A DNA stretch of 64,000 bases from Aromatoleum toluolicum (GCF_012911005.2 NZ_WTVS01000023.1:1-64000); one strand, 5' to 3'; shown: positions 52,450 through 61,235, counted from the first letter of the stretch. Numbers and translations are program-made. The notes: generated by a model not told the origin, from the letters alone.

Positions 52450-53415
52450 ATGGAAACATTCCTCATCCCCGGCACCGACCTGCGGCTTTCGCGCCTCGCG
52501 TACGGTTGCATGAACATCGGCGGTGCGATGGACGATTCGCCGCTTAACCCGGAACTGCGCCGTTCGGCCCGCGAGGCGGTCGAAGCCGCCCTGGAAGCCG
52601 GAATCAACTTCTTCGATCACGCCGACATCTACGCCGCGGGCAAGTCCGAAGCGGTGTTCGGCGAGATCCTCGCGGCGAGCCCCGGCCTGCGCGATCGCAT
52701 CGTCCTGCAGTCAAAATGCGGCATTCGCATAGCCGCGGGGCCGCGCGAGCCCAAGCGTTACGACTTCAGCTACACGCACATCGTCGGTTCGGTCGAGCGC
52801 ATCCTTCGCCGTCTCGCGACCGATCGCCTCGACATCCTCCTGCTGCATCGGCCCGACCCGCTCGCCGAACCCGAGGAGGTCGCGCGTGCCTTCGATGATC
52901 TGCACGCGAGCGGCAAGGTGCGTTACTTCGGCGTCTCCAACCACGCGGCCTCGCAGATTGAGCTGCTGCGCCGGCACGTGCGTCCACCGCTGGTGGTCAA
53001 CCAGCTCCAGCTGAGCCTCGCGCATGCGTCGCTGATCGACGAGGGCGTGACCCACAATCACGGCGACGCGCCGCCTCCGGTCGCCGGCACACTCGACTAC
53101 TGCCGCGCGCTCGACATTCGGGTCCAGGCGTGGGCGGCACTCGGCGGAACCCGCTTCCTCGATTCCTCCGTGCAGACGGACGAGGCGACGAGGCGGACGG
53201 TCGCGCTCGTCGGCGAATTCGCGGCGGAGAAGGGCACCGCCCCGGAGGCGATCCTGCTCGCGTGGTTGCTGCGCCATCCGGCCGGCATCCAGCCCCTGAT
53301 CGGTAGCACGCGCCCCGAGCGTATTCGCGCCTGCGCCGCGGCGGCCACCGTGCAGCTCTCGCGCGAGGAGTGGTACGCGCTGTTCACGGCGGCGCGCGGC
53401 GCGAAGCTGCCCTGA
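52450..53415 (+). CDS. Aldo/keto reductase (YdhF-like)
   Basis: A 321-residue NADPH-dependent reductase. The catalytic tetrad is visible: Asp in FFDHADIYAAG with its Tyr, Lys in LQSKCGI and His in LLLHRPDPL. The NADPH site RPERIRACAA lies near the C-terminus. It matches the YdhF subgroup. It ends the alpha-glucoside gene run and may act on sugar aldehydes or keto sugars, but no substrate is known. The ATG follows a short GACTCACAAGA leader without a strong ribosome binding site. Confidence 0.88.
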   Translation: METFLIPGTDLRLSRLAYGCMNIGGAMDDSPLNPELRRSAREAVEAALEAGINFFDHADIYAAGKSEAVFGEILAASPGLRDRIVLQSKCGIRIAAGPREPKRYDFSYTHIVGSVERILRRLATDRLDILLLHRPDPLAEPEEVARAFDDLHASGKVRYFGVSNHAASQIELLRRHVRPPLVVNQLQLSLAHASLIDEGVTHNHGDAPPPVAGTLDYCRALDIRVQAWAALGGTRFLDSSVQTDEATRRTVALVGEFAAEKGTAPEAILLAWLLRHPAGIQPLIGSTRPERIRACAAAATVQLSREEWYALFTAARGAKLP

Positions 53416-53549
53416 CGGCTGCGCTCGCCGGAGCCTGTGTTCCGCTTGGCGCGTGCTATGTTGAGATCGACAGCCGCCCACGGACGCCCCGGAGAGGGTC
53501 GTCGCAGCGCAGCGTGGTTCCGCGGCGGGACGCGAGGAGGAGCACCGCC

Positions 53550-54035
53550 ATGAACCTGATTGCCGTGAGGATCGACAAGCCCGAGCCCATCAACTTCATC
53601 CTCGGCCAGACGCATTTCATCAAGTCGGTCGAGGACATCCACGAAGCGCTGGTGAATGCGGTTCCGGGCATCCGCTTCGGGCTCGCGTTCTGCGAAGCGT
53701 CCGGCGATCGCCTGATCCGCTGGTCGGGAACCGACCACGCGATGGTCCTGATGGCCCAGGCCAACGCGCAGGCGATCGGTGCGGGGCACAGCTTCATCGT
53801 CTTCCTCGGCGAAGGCTTCTATCCGGTCAACGTCCTCAACGCGATCAAGCAGGTGCCCGAGGTATGCCGCATCTTCTGCGCGACGTCGAATCCGGTGGAG
53901 GTCCTATTGGCGGAAACGGGGCAGGGGCGCGGCATCATCGGCGTCGTCGACGGCTACCCGCCGCTCGGGATCGAGGACGAGGAGAAGATCGAAGCGCGCA
54001 AGAAGCTGCTGCGGCAGATCGGCTACAAGCTCTGA
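53550..54035 (+). CDS. Adenosine-specific kinase family protein
   Basis: A 161-residue protein of the family Pfam PF04008, better known from archaea and thermophiles. Marks are INFILGQTHFIKSVEDIHEAL, GIRFGLAFCEASGDRLIR and GQGRGIIGVVDGYPPLGIE. The family name comes from an archaeal structural study; a bacterial role is not established. GAGGAGGAGC precedes the ATG. It stands alone between the reductase and a c-di-GMP gene. Confidence 0.85.
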   Translation: MNLIAVRIDKPEPINFILGQTHFIKSVEDIHEALVNAVPGIRFGLAFCEASGDRLIRWSGTDHAMVLMAQANAQAIGAGHSFIVFLGEGFYPVNVLNAIKQVPEVCRIFCATSNPVEVLLAETGQGRGIIGVVDGYPPLGIEDEEKIEARKKLLRQIGYKL

Positions 54036-54196
54036 GTGCGTGACGGCGGAAGCGCGCGAAGCCCGTCGCGTGTCGTCGGAGACGCACGGGGCAGGGTCTC
54101 GCCGTTTTGTGCTCGCACCAACCTTGTGGTGCATGAAGTGTCTAACTTCGGCGCTGACCCGAGCACGAGCGGCCAGCAGCTGATCAGGGGCGTGCC

Positions 54197-56602
54197 ATGA
54201 CGATGGACGAGCAGTTGTCGCTTAAGGAGGCAATGGCGGCGACGCATCCGCACGCGGAAGCGCCGGAGCTTGGCAGCGCGCTGACCGCGCTGCGCGTGAC
54301 CAACGCGGCGGTGCGCGCCGCGACCGATGAGCCCGGACTGCTGCGCGATGTCTGCCGGGCGGTCGTCGATGCGACGGCTTTCCGGTTCGCGGCGGTCAGT
54401 CACGCCGATGCGGATTGCCGCACGCTGCAGCGCATCGCATGGTCCATGCCGTTGTTGGACGACGTCGGCGACGAGACCCTTGTGCTCGATGACTCGCCGT
54501 GGTGTGCGGCCGCGCGAGAAGCCTTGCTGGCCGGGCGGCCGTTCCTTGCGCCGGCCGGGCTCGCGTCGATTCTTGCGGTGTTGCCGCTGCGCGACGGAAC
54601 GCAACTGCTCGGCGCGTTGCAGATCGCATGCATGCGCGCGGACGGCTTCGCCGTCGGCTCCATCGATCTCCTGCAGGAGGCGGCCAATGCGCTCGCCTAC
54701 GGCATGGTCGTCCTGCGCAAGGCCGAGCGCCATGCCGCCGTCGAGGAGGCCCTGCGCCGTGTGAACCGCGCACGCAAGACCCTCAGCGAGGCGAACCGCG
54801 CGCTCGTCCGTGCCACCGAGGAGCAAGGCCTGTTGCAGGACATCTCCCGGATCATCGTTGAGGAAGGCGGTTATCGCTTCGCATGGGTGGGGTATGCACA
54901 GCACGACGATGCGAAGAGTGTGGCGATTATGGCGTTTCACGGTATCGATCGCGAGTTTCTCGACTGGCAGCGTCTTACATGGGGTGAGGGCGAACGTGGA
55001 CATGGCGCCACAGGCGTCGCAATCCGTACCGGGCAGCCCAGCATCGGCCGCAGCATCCGGAAGGACGAAGCCCTTGCCCCGTGGCGTGACGAAGACCTGC
55101 GGCGGGGGATCGCTGCGGTCAGCGCGTTTCCGTTACGGCAGGGCGACGAGGTCCTGGGCAACCTCACGATCGCCGCCACCGAGGAAGACGCCTTCGACGA
55201 GGCCGAAGCCAACCTGCTGGGCGAGCTGGCCGACGACCTCTCGTTCGGCATCGCAACGCTGCGCCTGCGCGAACGCAATCGGGAGGCGCAGGAGACGATC
55301 AAGCGCATGGCCGAGGAAGACGCGCTCACCGGCCTGCCGAATCGCTGGCGGCTGCGCATGCGCCTCGTCGCCGAGATCGACGCCGCAATGGCGCGCAGCG
55401 GTCCGTTGGCGCTGCTGGTGCTCGGCTTGAACCACTTTCCGGAGGTGAACGAGACGCTCGGCTACCAGCAGGGCGACTTGATGCTGTGCGAGGTCGCCGC
55501 CCGCATCCGGCGCGTCGTGCAGGACGCTTCCGGCGTCGCCCGCGTCGGCGAGTCGGAGTTCGCGATCCTGCTGCCGCACGCGGACGCCGCGGCTGCATCA
55601 CGCGCGGCACAGCGCCTGCTGACTGAGCTGCTCGAACCCGTTCCGCTCGGCGAAATCATGCTGGACGTGAGCGGCAGCATCGGCATTGCCGTATTCCCGG
55701 GCCACGGCGCCGAGGCCGACGCCCTGATCCGCCGCGCCAATGTCGCGATGCACCAGGCGCGCCAGCAGGGCCACGGGCATGCCCTCTACACCGGCGGGCG
55801 CGACCGCGAATGTGCGCGGCGGCTCGCGCTCATCGGCGATCTCCACCGAGCGATCGATGCCGGCCAGATGCGGCTCTACTGCCAGCCCAAGGCCAGGCTC
55901 GCGAATGGCGAGTTGTGCGGTGTCGAAGCGTTGGTGCGGTGGGAGCATCCGCAGCGCGGAACGCTGTGGCCGAACGAATTCATCAGTCTGGCCGAGCACA
56001 GCGGACTCATCAGCCCGCTCACCGACTGGGTCATGCAGGCCGCCTTCCGGCAAAGCTACGTCTGGCGTCAGGAGGGATTGAGCGTGCCGGTGGCCGTGAA
56101 CCTGTCCGCGCGCGACCTACGCGATCCCAAGCTGATCGAGCGCGTGCGCAATCATTTCGCGACTTGGGGCGCCGACGCCGGGGACATCCAGTTTGAACTC
56201 ACCGAAAGCGCGCTGATGCAGGATCCGCAAGGCAGTCTCGAGTGTCTGCACAGACTGAAGGACCTGGGCAGCGCCCTGTTCATCGACGACTTCGGCACCG
56301 GTTATTCCTCGCTCGCCTACCTGCAGAAGCTGCCCGTCGACGCGATCAAGATCGACAAGTCCTTCGTGCAGGACATGCTCTCGAACAATGATTCGAACGT
56401 CATCGTCCGTTCGACCATAGACCTCGCACATGATCTCGACCTCGAGGTCGTCGCGGAGGGCGTCGAGGACCGGGCCGGGTGGGAACACCTGTCGGCGCAA
56501 GGGTGCGACGTCGCGCAGGGCTATGTCATCAGCGAACCGATCCGCGCCGAGGCGTTCGCGGCGTGGCGCTCAGAACGCGCACGTAAGACGCCTACGCACT
56601 GA
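54197..56602 (+). CDS. GAF-GAF-GGDEF-EAL protein, probable c-di-GMP phosphodiesterase
   Basis: An 801-residue cytoplasmic protein. Two GAF-like sensor domains cover about 30-175 and 210-360. The GGDEF domain is degenerate (GESEF at 451-455), so it is unlikely to make c-di-GMP and may bind GTP as a regulator. The EAL domain is intact: EAL at 577-579 and DDFGTGYSSL near 697, with metal-site EGVED. The net activity is therefore predicted to be c-di-GMP hydrolysis. It may oppose the diguanylate cyclase at 10965, but no direct link is shown. Confidence 0.9.
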   Translation: MTMDEQLSLKEAMAATHPHAEAPELGSALTALRVTNAAVRAATDEPGLLRDVCRAVVDATAFRFAAVSHADADCRTLQRIAWSMPLLDDVGDETLVLDDSPWCAAAREALLAGRPFLAPAGLASILAVLPLRDGTQLLGALQIACMRADGFAVGSIDLLQEAANALAYGMVVLRKAERHAAVEEALRRVNRARKTLSEANRALVRATEEQGLLQDISRIIVEEGGYRFAWVGYAQHDDAKSVAIMAFHGIDREFLDWQRLTWGEGERGHGATGVAIRTGQPSIGRSIRKDEALAPWRDEDLRRGIAAVSAFPLRQGDEVLGNLTIAATEEDAFDEAEANLLGELADDLSFGIATLRLRERNREAQETIKRMAEEDALTGLPNRWRLRMRLVAEIDAAMARSGPLALLVLGLNHFPEVNETLGYQQGDLMLCEVAARIRRVVQDASGVARVGESEFAILLPHADAAAASRAAQRLLTELLEPVPLGEIMLDVSGSIGIAVFPGHGAEADALIRRANVAMHQARQQGHGHALYTGGRDRECARRLALIGDLHRAIDAGQMRLYCQPKARLANGELCGVEALVRWEHPQRGTLWPNEFISLAEHSGLISPLTDWVMQAAFRQSYVWRQEGLSVPVAVNLSARDLRDPKLIERVRNHFATWGADAGDIQFELTESALMQDPQGSLECLHRLKDLGSALFIDDFGTGYSSLAYLQKLPVDAIKIDKSFVQDMLSNNDSNVIVRSTIDLAHDLDLEVVAEGVEDRAGWEHLSAQGCDVAQGYVISEPIRAEAFAAWRSERARKTPTH

Positions 56603-56814
56603 GGCGAACACTGCGCGCCGGCGGAGGCAGGGCAGGGAGGCAAAAAGGCCCGTCAGGCGAAGGCGATCAGGGATCATGCCTGACGATCACCCTGCATCTC
56701 TGCTTCGCATCCGCTGCCTTACGGCAAGCAGGAATGTCCCGCGCCTTCCAGCGCTGCGACCGATGGTCAAACGCGCTCATCATCGTGCATGGAAGGTAGT
56801 GCGATAATATCCAA
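56603..56814. other. Non-coding gap
   Basis: No gene, clear hairpin or repeat was seen between the EAL gene and the small open frame that follows. Confidence 0.5.
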
Positions 56815-57003
56815 ATGGAATTGCGTCGCGACGCTGAATCGAATCGGCACAACATACCACGTGCCGAAGCCGAGGCACTTTGCTGCGACATGTTGCGCCA
56901 GTGGCACACGGAGGTTGAGGGTTCGATTCTGGTGCAGATCGGCATCGAGCAACCGGACGAGCAGACGGAAGGCGCGAGACTGAGACTCGTCGTCAAATGT
57001 TGA
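56815..57003 (+). CDS. Small hypothetical protein
   Basis: A 62-residue open frame beginning MELRRDAESNRHNI and ending RLRLVVKC. It is polar and charged, with no recognised domain, signal peptide or membrane segment. There is no convincing ribosome binding site. Its end lies 30 bases before higB. It may be a real accessory gene of the toxin-antitoxin locus or chance. Confidence 0.35.
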   Translation: MELRRDAESNRHNIPRAEAEALCCDMLRQWHTEVEGSILVQIGIEQPDEQTEGARLRLVVKC

Positions 57004-57033
57004 TAAGCGAAACGCTACGCTATACACTTGATC

Positions 57034-57312
57034 ATGATAAGAACCTTTGCCCACAAGGGGCTGCAGGCGTTCTTCGAGAGTGGCAGCGAGGCAGGGATTC
57101 AACCGCACCACGCGCCGAGGCTTCAGCGCCTGCTTGTGAGGCTGGATCTATCCCGAGCGCCGGAGGATATGAATGTGCCGGGATGGCGACTTCACCCGCT
57201 CGCGGGAGACCTTGCCGGTCACTATGCCGTGACGGTAAATGGCAATTGGCGCCTGACGTTCCGATTTGAGGGAGAGGACGCCGTTCTGGTGGATTACCAG
57301 GACTACCACTGA
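57034..57312 (+). CDS. higB: HigB-type toxin (RelE superfamily)
   Basis: A 92-residue protein of the HigB/killer family, ribosome-dependent mRNA interferases. Marks are FAHKGLQAFFESGSEAG, LDLSRAPEDMNVPGWRLHPL, YAVTVNGNWRLTFRFE and the terminal DYQDYH. It lies 11 bases ahead of higA, in the toxin-first order of higBA systems. The ATG at 57034 is used; an in-frame TTG lies two codons before. The pair sits at the chromosomal side of the integrated element. Confidence 0.92.
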   Translation: MIRTFAHKGLQAFFESGSEAGIQPHHAPRLQRLLVRLDLSRAPEDMNVPGWRLHPLAGDLAGHYAVTVNGNWRLTFRFEGEDAVLVDYQDYH

Positions 57313-57323
57313 GGAAAATTGAA

Positions 57324-57632
57324 ATGACAACCATGCACAACCCGCCGCATCCTGGTGAGACCTTGCGCGAGGACGTGCTGCCGGCTCTCGGACTGACCGT
57401 TACGGAAGCTGCCGAGCAGCTTGGCGTGACGCGCGCTGCGTTGTCGCGTGTGCTGAACTGCCGCGCTGCCATCTCGCCGGAAATGGCGCTTCGAATCGAA
57501 GCCTGGCTCGGAGTCGAAAATGGCGGTCGCGCGGATGTGTGGCTCGGCCAGCAGGCTGCTTATGACCTCTCGAAGGCGCGTAGTGCTGGCATCCCCGCAG
57601 TGAAGCGCGCTCCTGAACTACTCGCAGTCTGA
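57324..57632 (+). CDS. higA: HigA-type antitoxin
   Basis: A 102-residue protein with an Xre helix-turn-helix (TVTEAAEQLGVTRAALSRVL, about residues 25-44). The N-terminus NPPHPGETLREDVLPALG is typical of addiction-module antidotes. It should bind HigB and repress the operon. GAGGAAAATTGAA precedes the ATG. Confidence 0.93.
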   Translation: MTTMHNPPHPGETLREDVLPALGLTVTEAAEQLGVTRAALSRVLNCRAAISPEMALRIEAWLGVENGGRADVWLGQQAAYDLSKARSAGIPAVKRAPELLAV

Positions 57633-57718
57633 CCGACGCGCTTTCGACATGACGGCCGCGCACAACCGGAGTGTCCCGGTGAATAGCACGCATTGCCCGG
57701 CAGGGCCTCGGTGAAATT

Positions 57719-57750
57719 GCTTACACGGGGCGGACGCAGTGCCCGTAAGC
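57719..57750. terminator. Possible hairpin after higBA
   Basis: GCTTAC (57719-57724) pairs with GTAAGC (57745-57750), with GGGC and GCCC extending the stem inside. No T-run follows. Confidence 0.35.
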
Positions 57751-57794
57751 AGCGTAGCCGGACCATCAGGATCGGGCTATCGCTCTGATTTGTC

Positions 57795-57844
57795 TGGTGC
57801 CGACAATCTGACTCGAACAGATGACCTACCGCTTACAAGGCGGT
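57795..57844 (-). other. tRNA-Thr(TGU) 3' fragment, probable attachment site
   Basis: On the minus strand, the sequence reads from a perfect anticodon stem (ACCGC, loop CTTGTAA, GCGGT) through the variable loop and the T arm (TTCGAGT) to TGTCGGCACCA. The anticodon TGT is that of tRNA-Thr, and the acceptor end TCGGCACCA agrees. The 5' half is absent; sequence beyond 57844 does not fold as tRNA. Integrases often use such tRNA ends, and the integrase gene starts 170 bases away. Confidence 0.75.
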
Positions 57845-58014
57845 AAAAACCCATATTTCTTGGCATTGATCCGTGTTGATATAAATTCGTAAGGTACTGA
57901 TGTGCAACAAAAACATATTATAATGACGTTGATGGGGATGAAGGGGGATTGATTGTATTCCTACCCAATTCCTACCCAGCGCACTTCCGACATCTTTCAA
58001 CGGGGCTCATCACC

Positions 58015-59376
58015 ATGCCGAGGGAACGTCTCACTGATACAAGGGTAGCCAACTTCCGTCCCCCGAAAGAGGCCTTGCTGCGCGACACGGAGTCGCATCT
58101 CGCAGTGCGAGCGCGGCCGACCGGATCGAAGGTGTTCGTGTTCATGAGCACCCTGAACTACAAGGACATCCGGATCACGATCGGTGAGGTCGGAGCGGTT
58201 GCACTGGCAGATGCGCGCCGCAAGGCCCAAGCATGGCAGGAGCTCGTTGATCAAGGCAGGGATCCGCGCGACGTGATCCAAGAGCAGGCGCGCCAAGACG
58301 AGAGGGAAAGGGCCGCACGCGCTGCAGAATTGGAGGCGCAGGCCCGCGATGCGTCAGCGAAGGCGGTAACCGTGGGCGAGGCGTGGGCTGCGTACCTTGA
58401 GGCGCGCGGCCCGAAGTGGGGGGAGCGCCATATGCGTAACCATCTTGCCATGGCGAAAGCTGGCGGAGAGCCGCGGGGCAGGGGGCGGCGCAAGGGGGAA
58501 TCCGAAACGGTACAGCCTGGTCCGCTCTATCCGCTGCTCGCCATACGCCTCTGCGAGCTCGACGCTGAAAAGGTGAAAGCCTGGCTTGAGCCACTAGCCG
58601 AGCGCACGCCGACACAGGCTGCGCAGACCTATAGGGCCCTGCGCGCATTTCTCAGTTGGTGTGGCGATCAGCCTGAATTTTGCGCTGTCACGCACTCGGA
58701 CGCCTGCAATCGCCGCATGGCACGCGACACCTTACCCAGGGCTCGCGCTAAGGATGACTGCCTGCAGCGCGAGCAACTCGCGGGGTGGTTTCTCGAGGTC
58801 AAGAAGATCGGAAACCCGATCATCGCGGCGTATCTGCAGGCGTTGCTCTTGACCGGTGCGCGGCGCGAAGAACTTGCCGGTCTCCGATGGGAGGACGTCG
58901 ACTTCAAATGGAAGAGTCTGACCATCCGTGACAAGGTGGAGGGCGAGCGCACCATTCCGCTGACACCCTACGTGGCTTCTGTGCTGGTTCCACTGCCACG
59001 CCGAACCATCGTTCGCGACGGTGAGCAGGTTTCCCTGCCGTGGGTCTTCAGCAGCCCCACGGCTGCGTCCGGCCGGCTGCAAGAGCCACGCATTCAGCAC
59101 GTTAAAGCACTCAGTGCCGCTGGCCTTCCGCATCTGTCCCTGCATGGCCTGCGCCGATCATTCGCCACGCTTGCCGAGTGGGTGGAGGCTCCCGCTGGTA
59201 TCGTCGCGCAGATCATGGGGCACAAGCCGAGCGCTATCGCGGAAAAGCATTATCGGCGCCGACCACTGGACCTGTTGCGCATGTGGCACACAAAAATCGA
59301 GGAATGGATTCTCGAGCAGGCTGGTATCGAACTGCCGAGCGCAGAGCAGGTGGCCAGGATGCGCGTCCTGCCGTGA
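58015..59376 (+). CDS. Tyrosine integrase
   Basis: A 453-residue site-specific recombinase of the phage/island integrase family. An N-terminal DUF4102-like arm-binding part (RLTDTRVANFRPPKEALLRD, then ITIGEVGAVALADARRKA) is followed by a core-binding and a catalytic domain. The active-site residues are present: Arg in LTGARREELAGLRW, His-x-x-Arg in HGLRRSF, His in QIMGHKP and Tyr in EKHYRR. The ATG at 58015 begins the conserved N-terminus; an upstream start at 57949 is less likely. It reads away from the tRNA fragment into the element. Confidence 0.93.
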   Translation: MPRERLTDTRVANFRPPKEALLRDTESHLAVRARPTGSKVFVFMSTLNYKDIRITIGEVGAVALADARRKAQAWQELVDQGRDPRDVIQEQARQDERERAARAAELEAQARDASAKAVTVGEAWAAYLEARGPKWGERHMRNHLAMAKAGGEPRGRGRRKGESETVQPGPLYPLLAIRLCELDAEKVKAWLEPLAERTPTQAAQTYRALRAFLSWCGDQPEFCAVTHSDACNRRMARDTLPRARAKDDCLQREQLAGWFLEVKKIGNPIIAAYLQALLLTGARREELAGLRWEDVDFKWKSLTIRDKVEGERTIPLTPYVASVLVPLPRRTIVRDGEQVSLPWVFSSPTAASGRLQEPRIQHVKALSAAGLPHLSLHGLRRSFATLAEWVEAPAGIVAQIMGHKPSAIAEKHYRRRPLDLLRMWHTKIEEWILEQAGIELPSAEQVARMRVLP

Positions 59377-59645
59377 ACTGTTCCATGTAATTCCACGTGA
59401 GCCGATCGGGGGCATTCGGGCCCGCGTACATTTTCATTCACCGCCCGCGCCTCCTCCACATGAGGGTACTGCGCGCGAAGGTGGGTACGGCCAAGAGCAA
59501 TCTGGCCGCTGCTCCTCTCTCTCTCCACCGGCAAATCTTAACGCCGAGCCGAAACGGCCCTAGGCAGGATGAGCCTGCGATAACGCTACCTTGACGAAAC
59601 GCGGGAAGACCTCGCGTCGTTACTCGAATGCGGTCCGAGGCACCG
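59377..59645. other. Non-coding gap in the element
   Basis: Between the integrase stop and the candidate small RNA. Short open frames exist on both strands, but none has a ribosome binding site or family similarity. Confidence 0.5.
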
Positions 59646-59673
59646 TTGCATATCGCGGAATTTTGGATAACAT
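59646..59673 (+). promoter_or_regulatory. Candidate sigma-70 promoter in the element
   Basis: TTGCAT (59646-59651), 16 bases, TAACAT (59668-59673). Transcription would start near 59680 and reach the terminator at 59767 without crossing a gene. Confidence 0.5.
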
Positions 59674-59679
59674 AAACCC

Positions 59680-59810
59680 CGCAGCCGGAATTAGGGATGT
59701 CGCTGGCAGGACCGTAAGTCTTTGCCCCGACGCTAGGGATTCCGAGTAGTTTGGTGGTGTGCGACCAAGCGGCGGCACGAGATACGCTCGTGCTGCCGCT
59801 TTTGTTTTTT
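59680..59810 (+). ncRNA. Candidate small RNA
   Basis: About 130 bases from a plausible promoter to a strong terminator, with no open frame with a ribosome binding site on this strand. GGAAT (about 59688) can pair with ATTCC before the terminator, and GTCG/CGAC pairs lie inside, so the middle can fold. It lies between the integrase and the early genes, where satellite phages such as P4 keep an immunity RNA. Family membership is not known. Confidence 0.4.
59767..59810 (+). terminator. Rho-independent terminator
   Basis: AAGCGGCGGCACGAG (59767-59781), loop ATACG, CTCGTGCTGCCGCTT (59787-59801) with one mismatched pair, then TTGTTTTTT. It is the clearest intrinsic terminator in the window. Confidence 0.85.
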
Positions 59811-59850
59811 CAGGCTGCGCGAGCGACCCAAATTTTTTTTGGAGTTCGCA

Positions 59851-60069
59851 ATGCCCCCTATCCATCAGCGCACCGACCGCGGGTCGATCCTGCGCGCACA
59901 TACCACTGAACAGGCTGCAACCCTCCTGCAGGTCAAGCCCCAGACCTTGCGTGCGGCGCTGTGCCGCGGTGGCAATTACCTCGGCATTACGCCGGTCAAG
60001 CGCGCCAACCGCTTCTTGGCTTGGCCGGCCGATCAGGTTGAAGCCGTTGCGCGCGGGGAGGTGGCCTGA
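59851..60069 (+). CDS. AlpA/excisionase-like DNA-binding protein
   Basis: A 72-residue protein with a MerR-like winged helix-turn-helix (TTEQAATLLQVKPQTLRAAL, then FLAWPADQVEAVARG). Such proteins are excisionases or regulators of early phage genes. The ATG follows TTTTGGAG; an in-frame TTG four codons before is weaker. It leads the replication operon of the element. Confidence 0.75.
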   Translation: MPPIHQRTDRGSILRAHTTEQAATLLQVKPQTLRAALCRGGNYLGITPVKRANRFLAWPADQVEAVARGEVA

Positions 60070-60070
60070 G

Positions 60071-60184
60071 ATGAAAGCGCGCGCCATCATCAAGACCATG
60101 ATCGTTCGCTCCGCCGCGGCGGGGCTGATCTCCCAAGCAGTGGCGAAGTGGATCATCAATCGCGGGGGCATGCTTCATGTCTGA
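60071..60184 (+). CDS. Small protein of the phage operon
   Basis: A 37-residue frame that starts one base after the AlpA-like stop and overlaps the next start by eight bases. It is basic and amphipathic (IIKTMIVRSAAAGLISQA). No family is recognised. Tight packing in the operon is the only support. Confidence 0.45.
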   Translation: MKARAIIKTMIVRSAAAGLISQAVAKWIINRGGMLHV

Positions 60185-61235
60185 GCATACCGCCCGTCCT
60201 GCCAGCGCTATCGCAACGCGCCTTCCCGTTCGCAAGTCTCTCGAACTCTCCCTGATCCGCCTCGACGGAGGTACCCAGCCGCGCGTCGAAATCAACCTCG
60301 ATACCGTCGCCGAGTATGCCGAGGCGGCCGCCGAGCAGGCGAAGTTCCCCCCCATTGTGGTGTTCTTCGATGGGGCCGCTCACTGGCTCGCAGACGGTTT
60401 CCACCGCTACCACGGCACCAAGCAGGCCGGCTACCCGACCATCCTGGCCGAAATTCGCAACGGCGCCAAGCGTGACGCTGTGCTCTACGGCCTCAGCGCC
60501 AATACCCGTCACGGCCTGCGCGAAACCCGCGCCGACAAGCACCGCAAGATCGAGATCTTGCTTCGCGACGCCGAGTGGGTGGAGTGGGCAGATCGCGAGA
60601 TTGCGCGCCGCTGCGGCGTTCATCACGAGACGGTGGCTGCAGTGCGTGCCGAACTCGAAGCATCTGGCGAAATTCGCCAGATAGAGGCCCGCACGGTCGA
60701 GCGCAATGGCACGATCTTCACGCAGTCCGCTCGCATCGAGCCGGCCGTATCCGACGAGGGCGTTCCGGTCGCGCATGACGAAGATCCCCACGCTGTCCCC
60801 CGTGCCGACAACGTCGACGGCCAGCAGCCCACCGCCCTTGCGCCCTCTTTCGCGATACAAAACGCCCCCCAAAAGTCGGTCACGCCGCAGCAGCAGGCGG
60901 ACCAAGCCGAGCCCGACGAGCCGCCGGCGGTGGCGCCGGAGCCGGGCGAGGTCGAGCGCCTGCGCGCCGAGGTAGCGGACCTGCGCGCTGCAAACGCAGA
61001 GCTCGCAAAGAACCTCGAGGATGCCGTCGCCGACAACGAGGCAATGACCCGCATCGTCGAGGCCGACGACAAGGTCACCGCCGCCCTCGCCGAAGCTGAG
61101 CAGTACCGCAAGCAGGTTTGTATGCTCGAGGAGCGCAATCGCGGGCTGACGAACGAAAAGAACGAGGCCGTCCGCGCCGTGAAGTATTGGAGAACGAAGG
61201 CCGAGGCGGCCGAGAAGCGTGAGGTGACGGTATGA
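60177..61235 (+). CDS. ParB-like/Sulfiredoxin-fold protein with coiled coil
   Basis: A 352-residue protein. The ParB-type domain lies at about residues 20-110 (IRLDGGTQPRVEINLDTVAE, then HWLADGFHRYHGTKQAG). A helix-turn-helix follows (DREIARRCGVHHETVAAV), then a Pro/Gln-rich linker and a C-terminal coiled coil (about 270-350). Phages use such proteins in early gene control or replication. Its stop overlaps the helicase start. Confidence 0.8.
   Translation: MSEHTARPASAIATRLPVRKSLELSLIRLDGGTQPRVEINLDTVAEYAEAAAEQAKFPPIVVFFDGAAHWLADGFHRYHGTKQAGYPTILAEIRNGAKRDAVLYGLSANTRHGLRETRADKHRKIEILLRDAEWVEWADREIARRCGVHHETVAAVRAELEASGEIRQIEARTVERNGTIFTQSARIEPAVSDEGVPVAHDEDPHAVPRADNVDGQQPTALAPSFAIQNAPQKSVTPQQQADQAEPDEPPAVAPEPGEVERLRAEVADLRAANAELAKNLEDAVADNEAMTRIVEADDKVTAALAEAEQYRKQVCMLEERNRGLTNEKNEAVRAVKYWRTKAEAAEKREVTV

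Noticed and set aside
59646-59810. Retron-type msr/msd RNA
   Set aside because: No reverse transcriptase gene is nearby and the fold lacks the expected inverted ends.
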